DNA of 64,000 bases from DASZQY01 sp963843565. GTDB lineage: Bacteria > Pseudomonadota > Alphaproteobacteria > Rhizobiales > Kaistiaceae. Numbering within the stretch: position 1 is the first letter of the stretch; every line of letters starts with the position of its first letter. The stretch covers positions 372,001 to 436,000 of the forward strand of contig CAWJKY010000003.1 of the NCBI GenBank assembly GCA_963843565.1, given 5' to 3'. Shown here one piece after another: positions 35,785 through 43,945 of the stretch. Made by a program: the position numbers and the translations under genes. The notes under the pieces are model-generated. The model did not search any database. It was not told the DNA's origin and saw only the letters and a list, made by a program, of their open reading frames with translations.

Positions 35785-35802
35785 CGGCGGACGCCAGGGC
35801 GT

Positions 35803-36954
35803 TCAGTTCTTTTCGATCGTGATCACGTGATTCTGTTTGACGGCGAGCGCGATCTCGCCGCGCTTCAGCTTCAGCGCCTTCTCTCCGAACAGTTCCCGCC
35901 GCCAGCCGGCCAGTGCCGGCACGTCGGCCGCGTCGTCGCTGGCGATCGCCTCGAGGTCGTCGACGGTGGCGATGACCTTCGACGCGACGCCGTGGCTTTC
36001 GCTGGTCATCTTGAGCAGCACCTTGAGCAGGTCGACCGCCGCGCCGTTGCCGTTGGACGGCGGGCGATGCTTCGGCACCTTGGGCAGCTTGTCCTTGGGG
36101 AGCGCCAGGGCGGCGCGGACGGCCACCAGAATGTCTTCGGCAGTGCGTGAGCGCTCGTAGCCGCGGGCGATGGTGCGCAGCTGGCCAAGCGCCTGCTGGG
36201 TGGTCGGCAGTTGGGCGGCGATCTCGTAGATCGCGTCGTCCTTGAGCACGCGGCCGCGCGGCACATCGCGGGTCTGCGCCTCGCGCTCGCGCCACGCCGC
36301 CACCGCCTGAAGGACGGCCAGTTCGGAGGGTTTGCGCACGCGCAGCTTCAGCCGCTTCCAGGCGTTCTCGGGCTCCAGCTCGTAGGTCCCCGGCGAGGTC
36401 AGCACGCCCATCTCTTCGCGCACCCACTCGGTCCGTTTCTGCTCGTCGAGCCGCGTCGACAGCGCCTGATATACATCGCGGAGGTGGGTGACATCGGCGA
36501 GCGCGTATTCGAGCTGGCGCTCGGACAGCGGACGGCGGCTCCAGTCGGTGAAACGGGAGGATTTGTCGAGCTTGGCGCCCGTCAGCCGGCTGACCAGCTG
36601 GTCGTAGCTGATCGAATCGCCGAAGCCGCAGACCATCGCCGCCACCTGGGTGTCGAAGACCGGGTGCGGGATGAGGCCGCCCAGGTGGTAGACGATTTCG
36701 ATGTCCTGGCGGGCCGCATGAAAGACCTTGATGACTTTCTCATCCTTCATCAACTTGAAGAATGGGTCGAGCGAAAGGTCCGGGGCCAGCGCGTCGACGA
36801 TGACGGCCTCTTCGGGGCCGGCCATCTGGATCACGCACAAGCGCGGCCAATAGCTGGTTTCCCGCATGAATTCCGTGTCGACGGTGACAGCGGGAAACGC
36901 CGCCAGCCGCTTGCAGACGGCAGCAAGCTCTGTCGTCGTCGTGATGATGGTCAT
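35803..36954 (-). CDS. rnd: Ribonuclease D
   Basis: 3'-5' exoribonuclease of the DEDDy group acting on tRNA precursors. The 383-residue protein starts MTIITTTTELAAVCKRL and has the three exonuclease motifs: VDTEFMRE (D, E), HAARQDIEIVYHLGG (D) and YALADVTHLRDVY (Y-x3-D). An HRDC helical domain follows (ELAVLQAVAAWREREAQ), with a further C-terminal part. Length is typical. In many Rhizobiales rnd-aspS is next to ppx; here a 2-kb metal-related block separates ppx from rnd. The open frame continues far upstream without family similarity. Confidence 0.94.
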   Translation of the reverse strand: MTIITTTTELAAVCKRLAAFPAVTVDTEFMRETSYWPRLCVIQMAGPEEAVIVDALAPDLSLDPFFKLMKDEKVIKVFHAARQDIEIVYHLGGLIPHPVFDTQVAAMVCGFGDSISYDQLVSRLTGAKLDKSSRFTDWSRRPLSERQLEYALADVTHLRDVYQALSTRLDEQKRTEWVREEMGVLTSPGTYELEPENAWKRLKLRVRKPSELAVLQAVAAWREREAQTRDVPRGRVLKDDAIYEIAAQLPTTQQALGQLRTIARGYERSRTAEDILVAVRAALALPKDKLPKVPKHRPPSNGNGAAVDLLKVLLKMTSESHGVASKVIATVDDLEAIASDDAADVPALAGWRRELFGEKALKLKRGEIALAVKQNHVITIEKN

Positions 36955-37420
36955 GAGCCTCGTATAGCCCGCCCGAACGGCCTTTGTCGCTAGGGACAGT
37001 GGGCAGTCCGCGATGAAAATTTGGGCCTGTGACACCCGGAATCGCGGGCCCGCCAACCGTGGCGTGCATTTGCCGCAGGGGGACGCCGGGCGGTCAGCCG
37101 ACGGCCGCCCCGGAGGCGGCCCGGTCGGCCCGCCAGGCGCTGGGGGTCCGCCCGGTTGCGGCCCTGAACGTACGGGTGAAGTGGGCGCTGTCGGCGAGCC
37201 GCGGCCATTGTCCGGGGGCTTGCCCGTGGCGACGCGGAAATCGTGGTCGGCCGGTTGCGGCTCCTGAGGGCCATAAACCGCTTCGCGCCGGGCCTTGCGG
37301 AGGCGATCGTCGCCCGGCAAGGCTGACTGTCGCCTCCACTTTGCAGGGGGGCGCCGATTGGGGTATTGACGCGCCGGCGCCGCCCTCGGCGCCCCCGAAT
37401 CCCGGCTTTCAGGACCTTCC
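36955..37420. other. 466-base gap between rnd and aspS
   Basis: Both genes are read away from this gap, so their promoters should be in it. I see no tRNA, no repeat and no complete gene. The only recognisable coding signal is the end of an AraC-type DNA-binding domain on the minus strand (annotated separately). The rest is high-GC with no clear promoter consensus. Confidence 0.6.
37094..37215 (-). pseudogene. Remnant of an AraC-family regulator (C-terminal end only)
   Basis: The minus-strand frame ending at 37094 reads RLADSAHFTRTFRAATGRT followed by PSAWRADRAA, the second helix-turn-helix and end motif of AraC regulators (SHFTRAFRRxFGxTPSxWR). Only about 30 residues are recognisable; the upstream sequence has no AraC sensor or first HTH in any of the three frames within this gap, so the rest was lost or has drifted. 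It lies in the rnd-aspS gap. Confidence 0.6.
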
Positions 37421-39211
37421 ATGCACCGCTACCGAACCCATACGTGCGGCGCGCTTCGCGCCAGCGACATCGGCCAGACCACGCGGCTGTCGGGCTGGGT
37501 GCACAGGGTCCGCGACCACGGCGGGGTGCTGTTCATCGACCTCCGCGATCACTACGGGCTGACCCAGGTGGTCGCCGACCCGGATTCCGGCGCCTTCAAG
37601 GTTGCCGAGATGCTGCGTTCGGAGTGGGTGATCCGCGTCGACGGGCGCGTGCGAGCGCGGCCTGAGGGGACCGAGAACCCGGATTTGGCGACCGGGGCCG
37701 TCGAGGTTTTCGCGACCGAGATCGAGGTGCTGAGCGCCGCGGCCGAACTGCCGGTGCCGGTGTTCGGCGATGTCGAATATCCGGAGGAGACGCGGCTCAA
37801 GTACCGCTTCCTCGATCTGCGCCGCGAGAAGCTCCACCAGAACATCCTGAAGCGCGCCGCGATCATCTCGTCGATCCGCCGGCGCATGACGGACGCCGGC
37901 TTCTTCGAATTCCAGACGCCGATCCTCACCGCTTCCTCGCCGGAGGGCGCGCGCGACTTCCTGGTGCCGTCGCGCCTGCATCCCGGCAAGTTCTACGCGC
38001 TGCCGCAGGCGCCGCAGCAGTTCAAGCAGCTCACCATGATCGCGGGCTTCGACCGCTACTTCCAGATCGCGCCGTGTTTCCGCGACGAGGACGCGCGCGC
38101 CGACCGCTCGCCGGGCGAGTTCTACCAGCTCGACATCGAGATGAGCTTCGTCGAGCAAGAGGACGTGTTCCAGGCCGTCGAGCCGGTGCTGCGCGACCTG
38201 TTCGTGGAGTTCGGCGCGGGCAAGCCGGTCAGCCAGACCTTCACACGCGTCCCTTACGCGGATGCGATCCGCAAGTACGGTTCCGACAAGCCGGACCTGC
38301 GCAATCCCATCGAGATGAGCGACGTCACCCGCCATTTCGCCGGGTCGGGCTTCAAGGTCTTCGCCAGCCAGATCGAGAGCGACCCCAAGGTCGAAGTGTG
38401 GGCGATTCCGGCGCCGACCGGGGGCAACCGCGCCTTCTGCGACCGCATGAACTCGTGGGCGCAGGGCGAGGGCCAGCCGGGCCTCGGCTACATCTTTTTC
38501 CGCGACGACGGCGCGGGCGCCGGGCCGATCGCCAAGAACATCGGTGAGGCGCGCACCGACGCGATCCGCGACGAACTGATGCTCAAGGATGGCGACGCGG
38601 TGTTCTTTGTCTGCGGCCGGCCGGGCTCCTTTGCCACCTTCGCCGGTTCGGCGCGCAACAAGATCGGGCGCGACCTGGAGCTCACGAAGGAGGACCAGTT
38701 CGCGTTCTGCTGGATCGTCGATTTCCCGATGTTCGAGTGGGACGAGGAGCAGAAGAAGATCATCTTCTCCCACAACCCGTTCTCCATGCCGAACATGGAC
38801 CACGACGCCTTCCTGGCGCTCGACCCGGCCGACCGGGAGACGATCCTGTCGATCAAGGCGATCCAGTACGACATCGTGTGCAACGGCGTTGAGCTGTCCT
38901 CGGGCGCGATCCGCAACCACAAGCCGGAGATCATGCACAAGGCATTCGCGATCGCCGGCTACGCCGAGGAAGAGCTGACCAGCCAGTTCGGCGGGATGCT
39001 CAACGCGCTCTCCTACGGCGCCCCGCCCCACGGCGGCATCGCGCCGGGCATCGACCGCATCGTCATGCTGCTCTGCGGCGAGGAGAACCTCCGCGAGGTG
39101 ACCCTCTTCCCCATGAACCAGCGCGCCGAGGACCTGATGATGGGCGCTCCCTCGGAAGTCAGGCCGCAGCAGCTTCGCGACCTGCACATCCGGCTCGACC
39201 TGCCCAAGTAG
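37421..39211 (+). CDS. aspS: Aspartyl-tRNA synthetase (probably non-discriminating)
   Basis: Charges tRNA-Asp and, in many bacteria without AsnRS, also tRNA-Asn. The 596-residue class II enzyme has the N-terminal OB anticodon-binding domain (GWVHRVRDHGGVLFIDLRD), motif 2 (FRDEDARADRSPGEFYQLD), the bacterial GAD insertion (about residues 290-420) and motif 3 (GGIAPGIDRIVMLL). H33 in RDHGG matches the histidine that in Pseudomonas AspRS allows tRNA-Asn recognition, so this enzyme is probably non-discriminating and would need GatCAB to finish Asn-tRNA. It is 14 bases ahead of a DUF1801 gene. Confidence 0.94.
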   Translation: MHRYRTHTCGALRASDIGQTTRLSGWVHRVRDHGGVLFIDLRDHYGLTQVVADPDSGAFKVAEMLRSEWVIRVDGRVRARPEGTENPDLATGAVEVFATEIEVLSAAAELPVPVFGDVEYPEETRLKYRFLDLRREKLHQNILKRAAIISSIRRRMTDAGFFEFQTPILTASSPEGARDFLVPSRLHPGKFYALPQAPQQFKQLTMIAGFDRYFQIAPCFRDEDARADRSPGEFYQLDIEMSFVEQEDVFQAVEPVLRDLFVEFGAGKPVSQTFTRVPYADAIRKYGSDKPDLRNPIEMSDVTRHFAGSGFKVFASQIESDPKVEVWAIPAPTGGNRAFCDRMNSWAQGEGQPGLGYIFFRDDGAGAGPIAKNIGEARTDAIRDELMLKDGDAVFFVCGRPGSFATFAGSARNKIGRDLELTKEDQFAFCWIVDFPMFEWDEEQKKIIFSHNPFSMPNMDHDAFLALDPADRETILSIKAIQYDIVCNGVELSSGAIRNHKPEIMHKAFAIAGYAEEELTSQFGGMLNALSYGAPPHGGIAPGIDRIVMLLCGEENLREVTLFPMNQRAEDLMMGAPSEVRPQQLRDLHIRLDLPK

Positions 39212-39225
39212 GCAGGAAGGGAGCG

Positions 39226-39645
39226 ATGGACGCGTCTGAACGCATCGACCGGCTGATCGCGGAACTCCCCGACTGGCGCGGCAAGACGCTGCTCGGCGTG
39301 CGCAAGGCCATTCTCGCGGCGGACCGGGAAATCGTCGAGGAATGGAAGTGGATGGGCAGTCCGGTGTGGTCGCGCGACGGCATGATCGCGGTCGGCAACG
39401 CCCACAAGGACAAGGTGAAGCTCACCTTCTCGAACGGCGCGAGCCTGCCGGACCCGGACAAGCTGTTCAACAACGGGTTCGGCGGCAAGGTGTGGCGGGC
39501 GATCGACCTCTTCGAGGGCGACAAGGTTGACGCCAAAGCGCTGAAGGCCCTGGTGCGCGCGGCAATCGCCTTCAACCAGGCGAAGGCGAAGAAGAAGGCG
39601 GCGGCGGGCAGGGGCGCGAAGTCGCGCAAGTCCACGAAGAGCTAG
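39226..39645 (+). CDS. DUF1801/YdhG-like protein
   Basis: A 139-residue protein of the YdhG/YjbR superfamily fold. Recognisable elements are the opening RIDRLIAELPDWRGKTLLGV, VEEWKWMGSPVW, the GNAHKDKVKLTFSNG strand pair and NNGFGGKVWRAIDLFEGD. The last 30 residues are lysine-rich (KAKKKAAAGRGAKSRKSTKS), perhaps for nucleic-acid contact. Function of the family is unknown. It lies 14 bases after aspS and could be on the same transcript; a strong hairpin closes the unit. Confidence 0.82.
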   Translation: MDASERIDRLIAELPDWRGKTLLGVRKAILAADREIVEEWKWMGSPVWSRDGMIAVGNAHKDKVKLTFSNGASLPDPDKLFNNGFGGKVWRAIDLFEGDKVDAKALKALVRAAIAFNQAKAKKKAAAGRGAKSRKSTKS

Positions 39646-39659
39646 CGCCGGACGGCGAT

Positions 39660-39683
39660 CCTGCCTCCCCGAAGGGAGGCAGG
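39660..39683 (+). terminator. Hairpin terminator after the aspS-DUF1801 pair
   Basis: CCTGCCTCCC and GGGAGGCAGG form a perfect 10-bp stem with a CGAA tetraloop. It lies between convergent genes, 15 bases after the DUF1801 stop and 30 before the end of the minus-strand gene, so it can act in both directions; no strong T-run follows. Confidence 0.7.
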
Positions 39684-39712
39684 AGGGCGTCAGGGTATGA
39701 GCGATCCGCGCC

Positions 39713-41689
39713 CTAGTTCGGCGCGGCAGGCGGCGTGGTGCCGGCCTCGCTGGTGAACTTCACCGCCAGCGTCTTCAGAAGCGCGAACGGATTGGAGTCG
39801 CCGGCTGCGGCAAGTTCGGCGAGGCTGACCGGCGCGCCGGGGAGCGCCGTCGCGGTGATCGAGCCGGCGGTCGTCCGGACCAGCGTCTGGATCGCCGGGG
39901 CCAGTTGCGCCTGAAGCTCCGGGTCGCCGAGGAAGCTCAGCATCAGCGGGATGCCCATCGCGAACTGCTCGCGGAACTTGGCCGGGTCGGTCTTCAGCTG
40001 CTTGGCCTGCATGTCGAGGCCGCGGGTGACGATCGAGTCGTCCTTGAAGGTCAGCGAGCCCTTCACGAACGACAGGTCGGTGATCACCGAGTCAGGGTTG
40101 AGGTGATCGACGCTCGCCGGCGTGATGCCGGTCAGGGTCAGGTCGCCCGAGATGGCGCCGAGCTGGTCGATGGCGAAGCTGAACGCCTTGAAGACGATGT
40201 CGCCGGCGGCGCTCCAGTCGATGTCGACAGCGGCGTTCATGTGCACACGGTCGTAGCCGAGCTGCTGGAACATCGCCTTCGACTTGGGGTCCGGAATCTG
40301 GTCGACCGGCAAATCGAGTCCGCTCATGTTCATCGTGACCGCGGTCGGAACCGCGCCGACATAGTTGGAGAGGTCGGTGCGGAAGCCTTCCAGGGAGACG
40401 TGCGGCTGGGCGTTCATTGCCACGTCGAGACCGTCGACCTCGAGGTAGCCGAGGTGCGGCACGACCGAGGTCACGTCCATGTTGCCGCCGCTGCTCTCGG
40501 CCGCGATTGCCGCGACGATGGCTTCCATCGGCGGGAACACGACCCCGCCGAAGGAGAACTTGCCGAGCTTCACGGCGCCTTGGCTGGCCATCGCGATGTT
40601 GTAGTCGGCGATGGTGAAATCGCCGATGCCATCCGACGACAGGTCGGCCATCGAGAAGCTGCCGAGGTGGAAGGCGTCGACGCCGGGTGCGCTGACGTCG
40701 ACGTCGTGGATCGCGACCTTGCCGATGCCGTAGATCGACAGCAGGTCGAGAATGGTCCGCGGGTCGGGCTTCGGCACCTCGGTCATCCCGCCGTCGTTGT
40801 GGCCCGTGGTCATCTGGGCGCTGAGGTCATAGAGGGGCTGGATGCCGCCGCGCGGCTGGCGGAGCCGCAGGTTGTCGAACTCCATGCCACCGATAGTCGT
40901 CTCGACGCCCGGGGCCGTGATCGTCATCTTGCTGTAGGCGGCGTGCCCGACGATCGTGCGCCAGACCAAATCGCCGACGCCACCGACGTAGGCTTCGGGA
41001 TCGAAGACGGCGAGCATCGCGCCGAGGTCGACGTCGAGGCTCTGGACGCCGTCCATCGCAATTGCGATCAGCGGGTCCTTCTTCGGCGAAGCGGTGCGGA
41101 CCGCGCCGGAAGTCATCGACGCGATGCGGCCGTCGCCCCACTTGTCGATCTGCATGCCCTCGTAGGTGGTCTCCGAGATCATGCTGTTGACTTCTTGCGT
41201 CAGCACCATCGAGCCGATCGTGCCGCTCGCGATCTTCACATTGGCCATCATCTTCATGAACGGCACGAGCGCCGTCAGGGGATGGGCCTGGTCCCAGGTG
41301 AAGTCGATCGCCGGAAGTTCGTAGTCGGTGAGCTTCACGTTGGTGAGGTCGAGCGTGATGGTCGCGGCATGGAGCGCGACCCCGTCGAAGGTCACATCCT
41401 TGCCGGCGAGGGCGCCGTCATCGGCCTGGGTCAGCCCGTCAACGCTGATCGTGCTGACGGTCAGCGTGACGTCCGGGTTCTTTTCGCTGCCGACCTTGAG
41501 GTCCGACAGGGTGGTCTGATCGCCATGGCTGGCGATCTGGCCGAAGGACGCGGTCCACGTTGGCGAGGCGTCGATCGCCTCGACCCACGACTTCAGCAGC
41601 TCTTCGGTTGGCTGGTCGGCAAGCGCCGGGGCGCCGCCAAAAGTCAGGACGACGGCGGCAACTGCGGCGCCGGTGATCGGGAGTCTCAT
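39713..41689 (-). CDS. Large secreted protein of unknown function (tandem family, member 2)
   Basis: A 658-residue exported protein: signal peptide at residues 1-25 (LPITGAAVAAVVLTFGGAPALA), then long beta-rich stretches with many alternating hydrophobic strands (TLSDLKVGSEKNPDVTLTV, IHDVDVSAPGVDAFHLG, VDGLDVAMNAQPHVSLEG). The C-terminal block (LDMQAKQLKTDPAKFREQF; GIPLMLSFLGDPEL; LPGAPVSLAEL) is shared with the upstream gene at 41728-42867, so the two are paralogues. The style recalls AsmA-like or lipid-transfer beta proteins, but no family is recognised. Start is uncertain: a TTG at 41731 overlaps the upstream stop (TTGA), but ATG 41689 gives a better signal peptide. Confidence 0.72.
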   Translation of the reverse strand: MRLPITGAAVAAVVLTFGGAPALADQPTEELLKSWVEAIDASPTWTASFGQIASHGDQTTLSDLKVGSEKNPDVTLTVSTISVDGLTQADDGALAGKDVTFDGVALHAATITLDLTNVKLTDYELPAIDFTWDQAHPLTALVPFMKMMANVKIASGTIGSMVLTQEVNSMISETTYEGMQIDKWGDGRIASMTSGAVRTASPKKDPLIAIAMDGVQSLDVDLGAMLAVFDPEAYVGGVGDLVWRTIVGHAAYSKMTITAPGVETTIGGMEFDNLRLRQPRGGIQPLYDLSAQMTTGHNDGGMTEVPKPDPRTILDLLSIYGIGKVAIHDVDVSAPGVDAFHLGSFSMADLSSDGIGDFTIADYNIAMASQGAVKLGKFSFGGVVFPPMEAIVAAIAAESSGGNMDVTSVVPHLGYLEVDGLDVAMNAQPHVSLEGFRTDLSNYVGAVPTAVTMNMSGLDLPVDQIPDPKSKAMFQQLGYDRVHMNAAVDIDWSAAGDIVFKAFSFAIDQLGAISGDLTLTGITPASVDHLNPDSVITDLSFVKGSLTFKDDSIVTRGLDMQAKQLKTDPAKFREQFAMGIPLMLSFLGDPELQAQLAPAIQTLVRTTAGSITATALPGAPVSLAELAAAGDSNPFALLKTLAVKFTSEAGTTPPAAPN

Positions 41690-41727
41690 CGGATGCAACC
41701 TCAAGCGTTCGGGGCTACCAGGAAGTC

Positions 41728-42867
41728 TCAATTGTTGGCCTGGACGGAAAGCGACAGCAAATCCGGCAGGGATCCGGGCGATCTTGCAGCGGTTCTGAGC
41801 GCCTGTCCAAGGGGAACCGGCGCAGTCGGTGAAGAATTGATGGTCAGCGAGCGCGGATCACTCAGGAATGCCGCTACCGCGCCCTGGAACTGATCGCGGA
41901 AGTCGGTGTTGGAAACGAAGCTGAGAGCGAAGGGCAGGGCGCCGTCGACGATCTGGGTGCGCACGTCGTCGGAGGTGCCTCCAAGCAACTGGGCCTGCAT
42001 CTCGAGCATGCGCTGGACGAAGCCGGCGTTGTCGATGCGCACCGTGAGCCGGTCGAGCTGGGCGGCGGCGCGCGCTTCGGCCGATTTCTTGGGGTCGCTG
42101 AGACCGCGCAGGGAAAGGTGGCTGACCGCGCCGGAAAGGGTCAGCTTGCCGACGTTGGCGACGTCGAGTGACAGGGCATTGAGCGTGATGGTGTCGGCGG
42201 TGGTGTCGTAGGCGCTGTCGACGGTGATGTCGGCGACGAATTCGTCGTAATGCAGCATGGCGACCATGGTGCTGACGACCGAGTTGGTGAGCAGGGCCGC
42301 CGGCAGGTGGACGCCGGTGGCGTGCACCAGGATGCGGCTCGGACCCCCGCTGGTCGGGTCGCCGACTTCGGATGTCGCGCTCTCGACGGTGACTGCGTTC
42401 GCGGGATCGCCGCGCACATAGGTGAGGCCTGCCGCGTTCAGCGACTGGTACGGGCGGATCGTGGCTCGCGCCGCGACTTCTTCGGCGGTCGGAATGATGA
42501 CGTTGGCCAGCGATGCCGTTTTCCAGGTGACGGTGCGGGAGCGCCCCTTCGCGGTCCCGTTGTCGGCGGCAAGCGACGCTGCGGTGAACCCGCCTGGTGT
42601 GCGGGGCGCCACGCCGGTCAGCACCAGGGCGGGGACGCTGACCGTGCCGCGGTCTGCCGCCAGTGTGACGACGGCGTCGTTCAGCGTGATGGTGTCGCCG
42701 TCGGCGGTGGCGCCGGCGTAGGCGAGGGTGGCTTCGCCGCTGGCGGCGACCGCGTCGGCCAGGGCCTTGGCCACGGCCGCGGCATCAGGCCCGGCGGCTA
42801 GGGCGGGCGCCACGACGAAAAGCAACAGAACGGCCCCGACGGCCGAACCTACGTACCTGCCGGTCAA
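41728..42867 (-). CDS. Secreted protein of unknown function (tandem family, member 1)
   Basis: A 379-residue exported protein starting with TTG at 42867, chosen because GGAGG lies five bases before it and it begins the signal peptide (TGRYVGSAVGAVLLLFVVAPALAA). The mature part is beta-rich (TLNDAVVTLAADRGTVSVP; ITVDSAYDTTADTITLNAL). The C-terminal block (MLEMQAQLLGGTSDDVRTQ; LPFALSFVSNTDFRDQFQ; PTAPVPLGQAL) matches the larger downstream paralogue. The two genes probably form an operon. No known family is recognised; both lack membrane helices after the signal peptide. Confidence 0.72.
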   Translation of the reverse strand: MTGRYVGSAVGAVLLLFVVAPALAAGPDAAAVAKALADAVAASGEATLAYAGATADGDTITLNDAVVTLAADRGTVSVPALVLTGVAPRTPGGFTAASLAADNGTAKGRSRTVTWKTASLANVIIPTAEEVAARATIRPYQSLNAAGLTYVRGDPANAVTVESATSEVGDPTSGGPSRILVHATGVHLPAALLTNSVVSTMVAMLHYDEFVADITVDSAYDTTADTITLNALSLDVANVGKLTLSGAVSHLSLRGLSDPKKSAEARAAAQLDRLTVRIDNAGFVQRMLEMQAQLLGGTSDDVRTQIVDGALPFALSFVSNTDFRDQFQGAVAAFLSDPRSLTINSSPTAPVPLGQALRTAARSPGSLPDLLSLSVQANN

Positions 42868-42990
42868 ACCAGCCTCCACTTGTTCAAGCAAGCCCCCCGA
42901 GACGGCGCGAAAGACGCGACCCCGCCCAGATTCCGCCGAATCTGCAGGCGCTTCAAGGCAAGGACATGGCGGCGCTTCGCCGGCTTTGGC

Positions 42991-43497
42991 TCACGCGCTG
43001 CCCATGTAGTCTTCCTTGACCAGCGGCACGCCGTTGTGACGGAGAATGTCGTAGGCCGTCGTCAGGTGGAAGTAGAAGTTCGGCAGCGAGAAGAGCAGCA
43101 GGTAGTCGGCGCCCGACAACCGGATCTGCTCGTTACCGGCTGGAAAGACGATTTCGCGCTCCGGCGCGTCCGCAAACGCGCTCTCGTTGAGGCTGCGCAC
43201 GTGCGCCAGAGCGTGGGCGACCCGCGCCTTGAGGTCGTCGAAGCTGGCGTCGGCCCCCTCGAAGGTGGGGATCGGCACATTGGCGAGGCGGGCGGTGCCG
43301 CGGATGGCGTGGTTGCAGACCGCGCGGATTTGCTGCGTGAACGACCACATGTCCGGGTAGAGGCGCGCCGTCAGGTAGACCGAAGGATCGACGCGCGCCG
43401 CCGCCGCGTGCGCGGCCGCCTTGTCGATAAGGGCGATAAGCGTGGTGAGCAGGCGGTCGTAGACGGGGACCGTCGCCTGATAGATCGAGAAGGGCAT
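42991..43497 (-). CDS. DUF1993 family protein
   Basis: A 168-residue helical protein beginning MPFSIYQATVPVYDRLLTTL. It shows DUF1993 features: VYLTARLYPDMWSFTQQIR, the ANVPIPTFEGADASFDDL segment, and FHLTTAYDILRHNGVPL followed by KEDYMG at the end. The fold is expected to be DinB-like. Function unknown. An in-frame ATG eight codons upstream adds a proline-rich stretch not shared with the family; 43497 is preferred. A small inverted repeat (AGATTC/GAATCT, 42928-42943) lies between it and the secreted-protein operon. Confidence 0.85.
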   Translation of the reverse strand: MPFSIYQATVPVYDRLLTTLIALIDKAAAHAAAARVDPSVYLTARLYPDMWSFTQQIRAVCNHAIRGTARLANVPIPTFEGADASFDDLKARVAHALAHVRSLNESAFADAPEREIVFPAGNEQIRLSGADYLLLFSLPNFYFHLTTAYDILRHNGVPLVKEDYMGSA

Positions 43498-43618
43498 GGA
43501 GGGGGGGCCTGGGTGCTGCACAAATGCCGGCTGGCCGGCACCGGCCGTCAGCCCGGCGCACCTATATCACGGGTTATGGAGGTGAGGGAGGCGCGGCGGG
43601 CGAACGCCAACGTTGCGG

Positions 43619-43753
43619 CTAGAACGCGCCCAGCGAGCGGCCGAAGTGGACGAACGCCTCGAACACGGCGCGGCTCAGGGCGCCGTGGTTCTGGACGATG
43701 TCCCAGGCCGAGACCGCAAACACGCCGACCATGGGGGCGAAACTGATCTGCAT
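43619..43753 (-). CDS. Small 44-residue protein with hydrophobic N-terminal half
   Basis: A short frame reading MQISFAPMVGVFAVSAWDIV and ending FVHFGRSLGAF, with AGGAG six bases before the ATG (upstream CAGGAGTGCCCC). The first 20 residues are hydrophobic, the rest amphipathic, so it could be a small membrane-associated protein. It is not part of any longer neighbouring gene: the DUF1993 gene ends at 42991 on this strand and the epimerase starts at 43946 on the other. I do not recognise it. The strong ribosome-binding site and sensible composition support it, but its length keeps confidence moderate. Confidence 0.55.
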   Translation of the reverse strand: MQISFAPMVGVFAVSAWDIVQNHGALSRAVFEAFVHFGRSLGAF

Positions 43754-43945
43754 GGGGCACTCCTGCGCCTGCCCGATCTTCCCTGGCCAGGAAGGGTGCG
43801 GTGGGGGGTGTTGCGTCGGGACTAAGGGCGGGCAGCACTTTTGTCTCGAACTCGTGCGGCATTTGCGGAGAATGTGACGAACAAGGCGCGCAGCGGTCGG
43901 GATCGCAGGATAGGGTTGCGGGCATCAAACCACGGGAGGGAAGCC

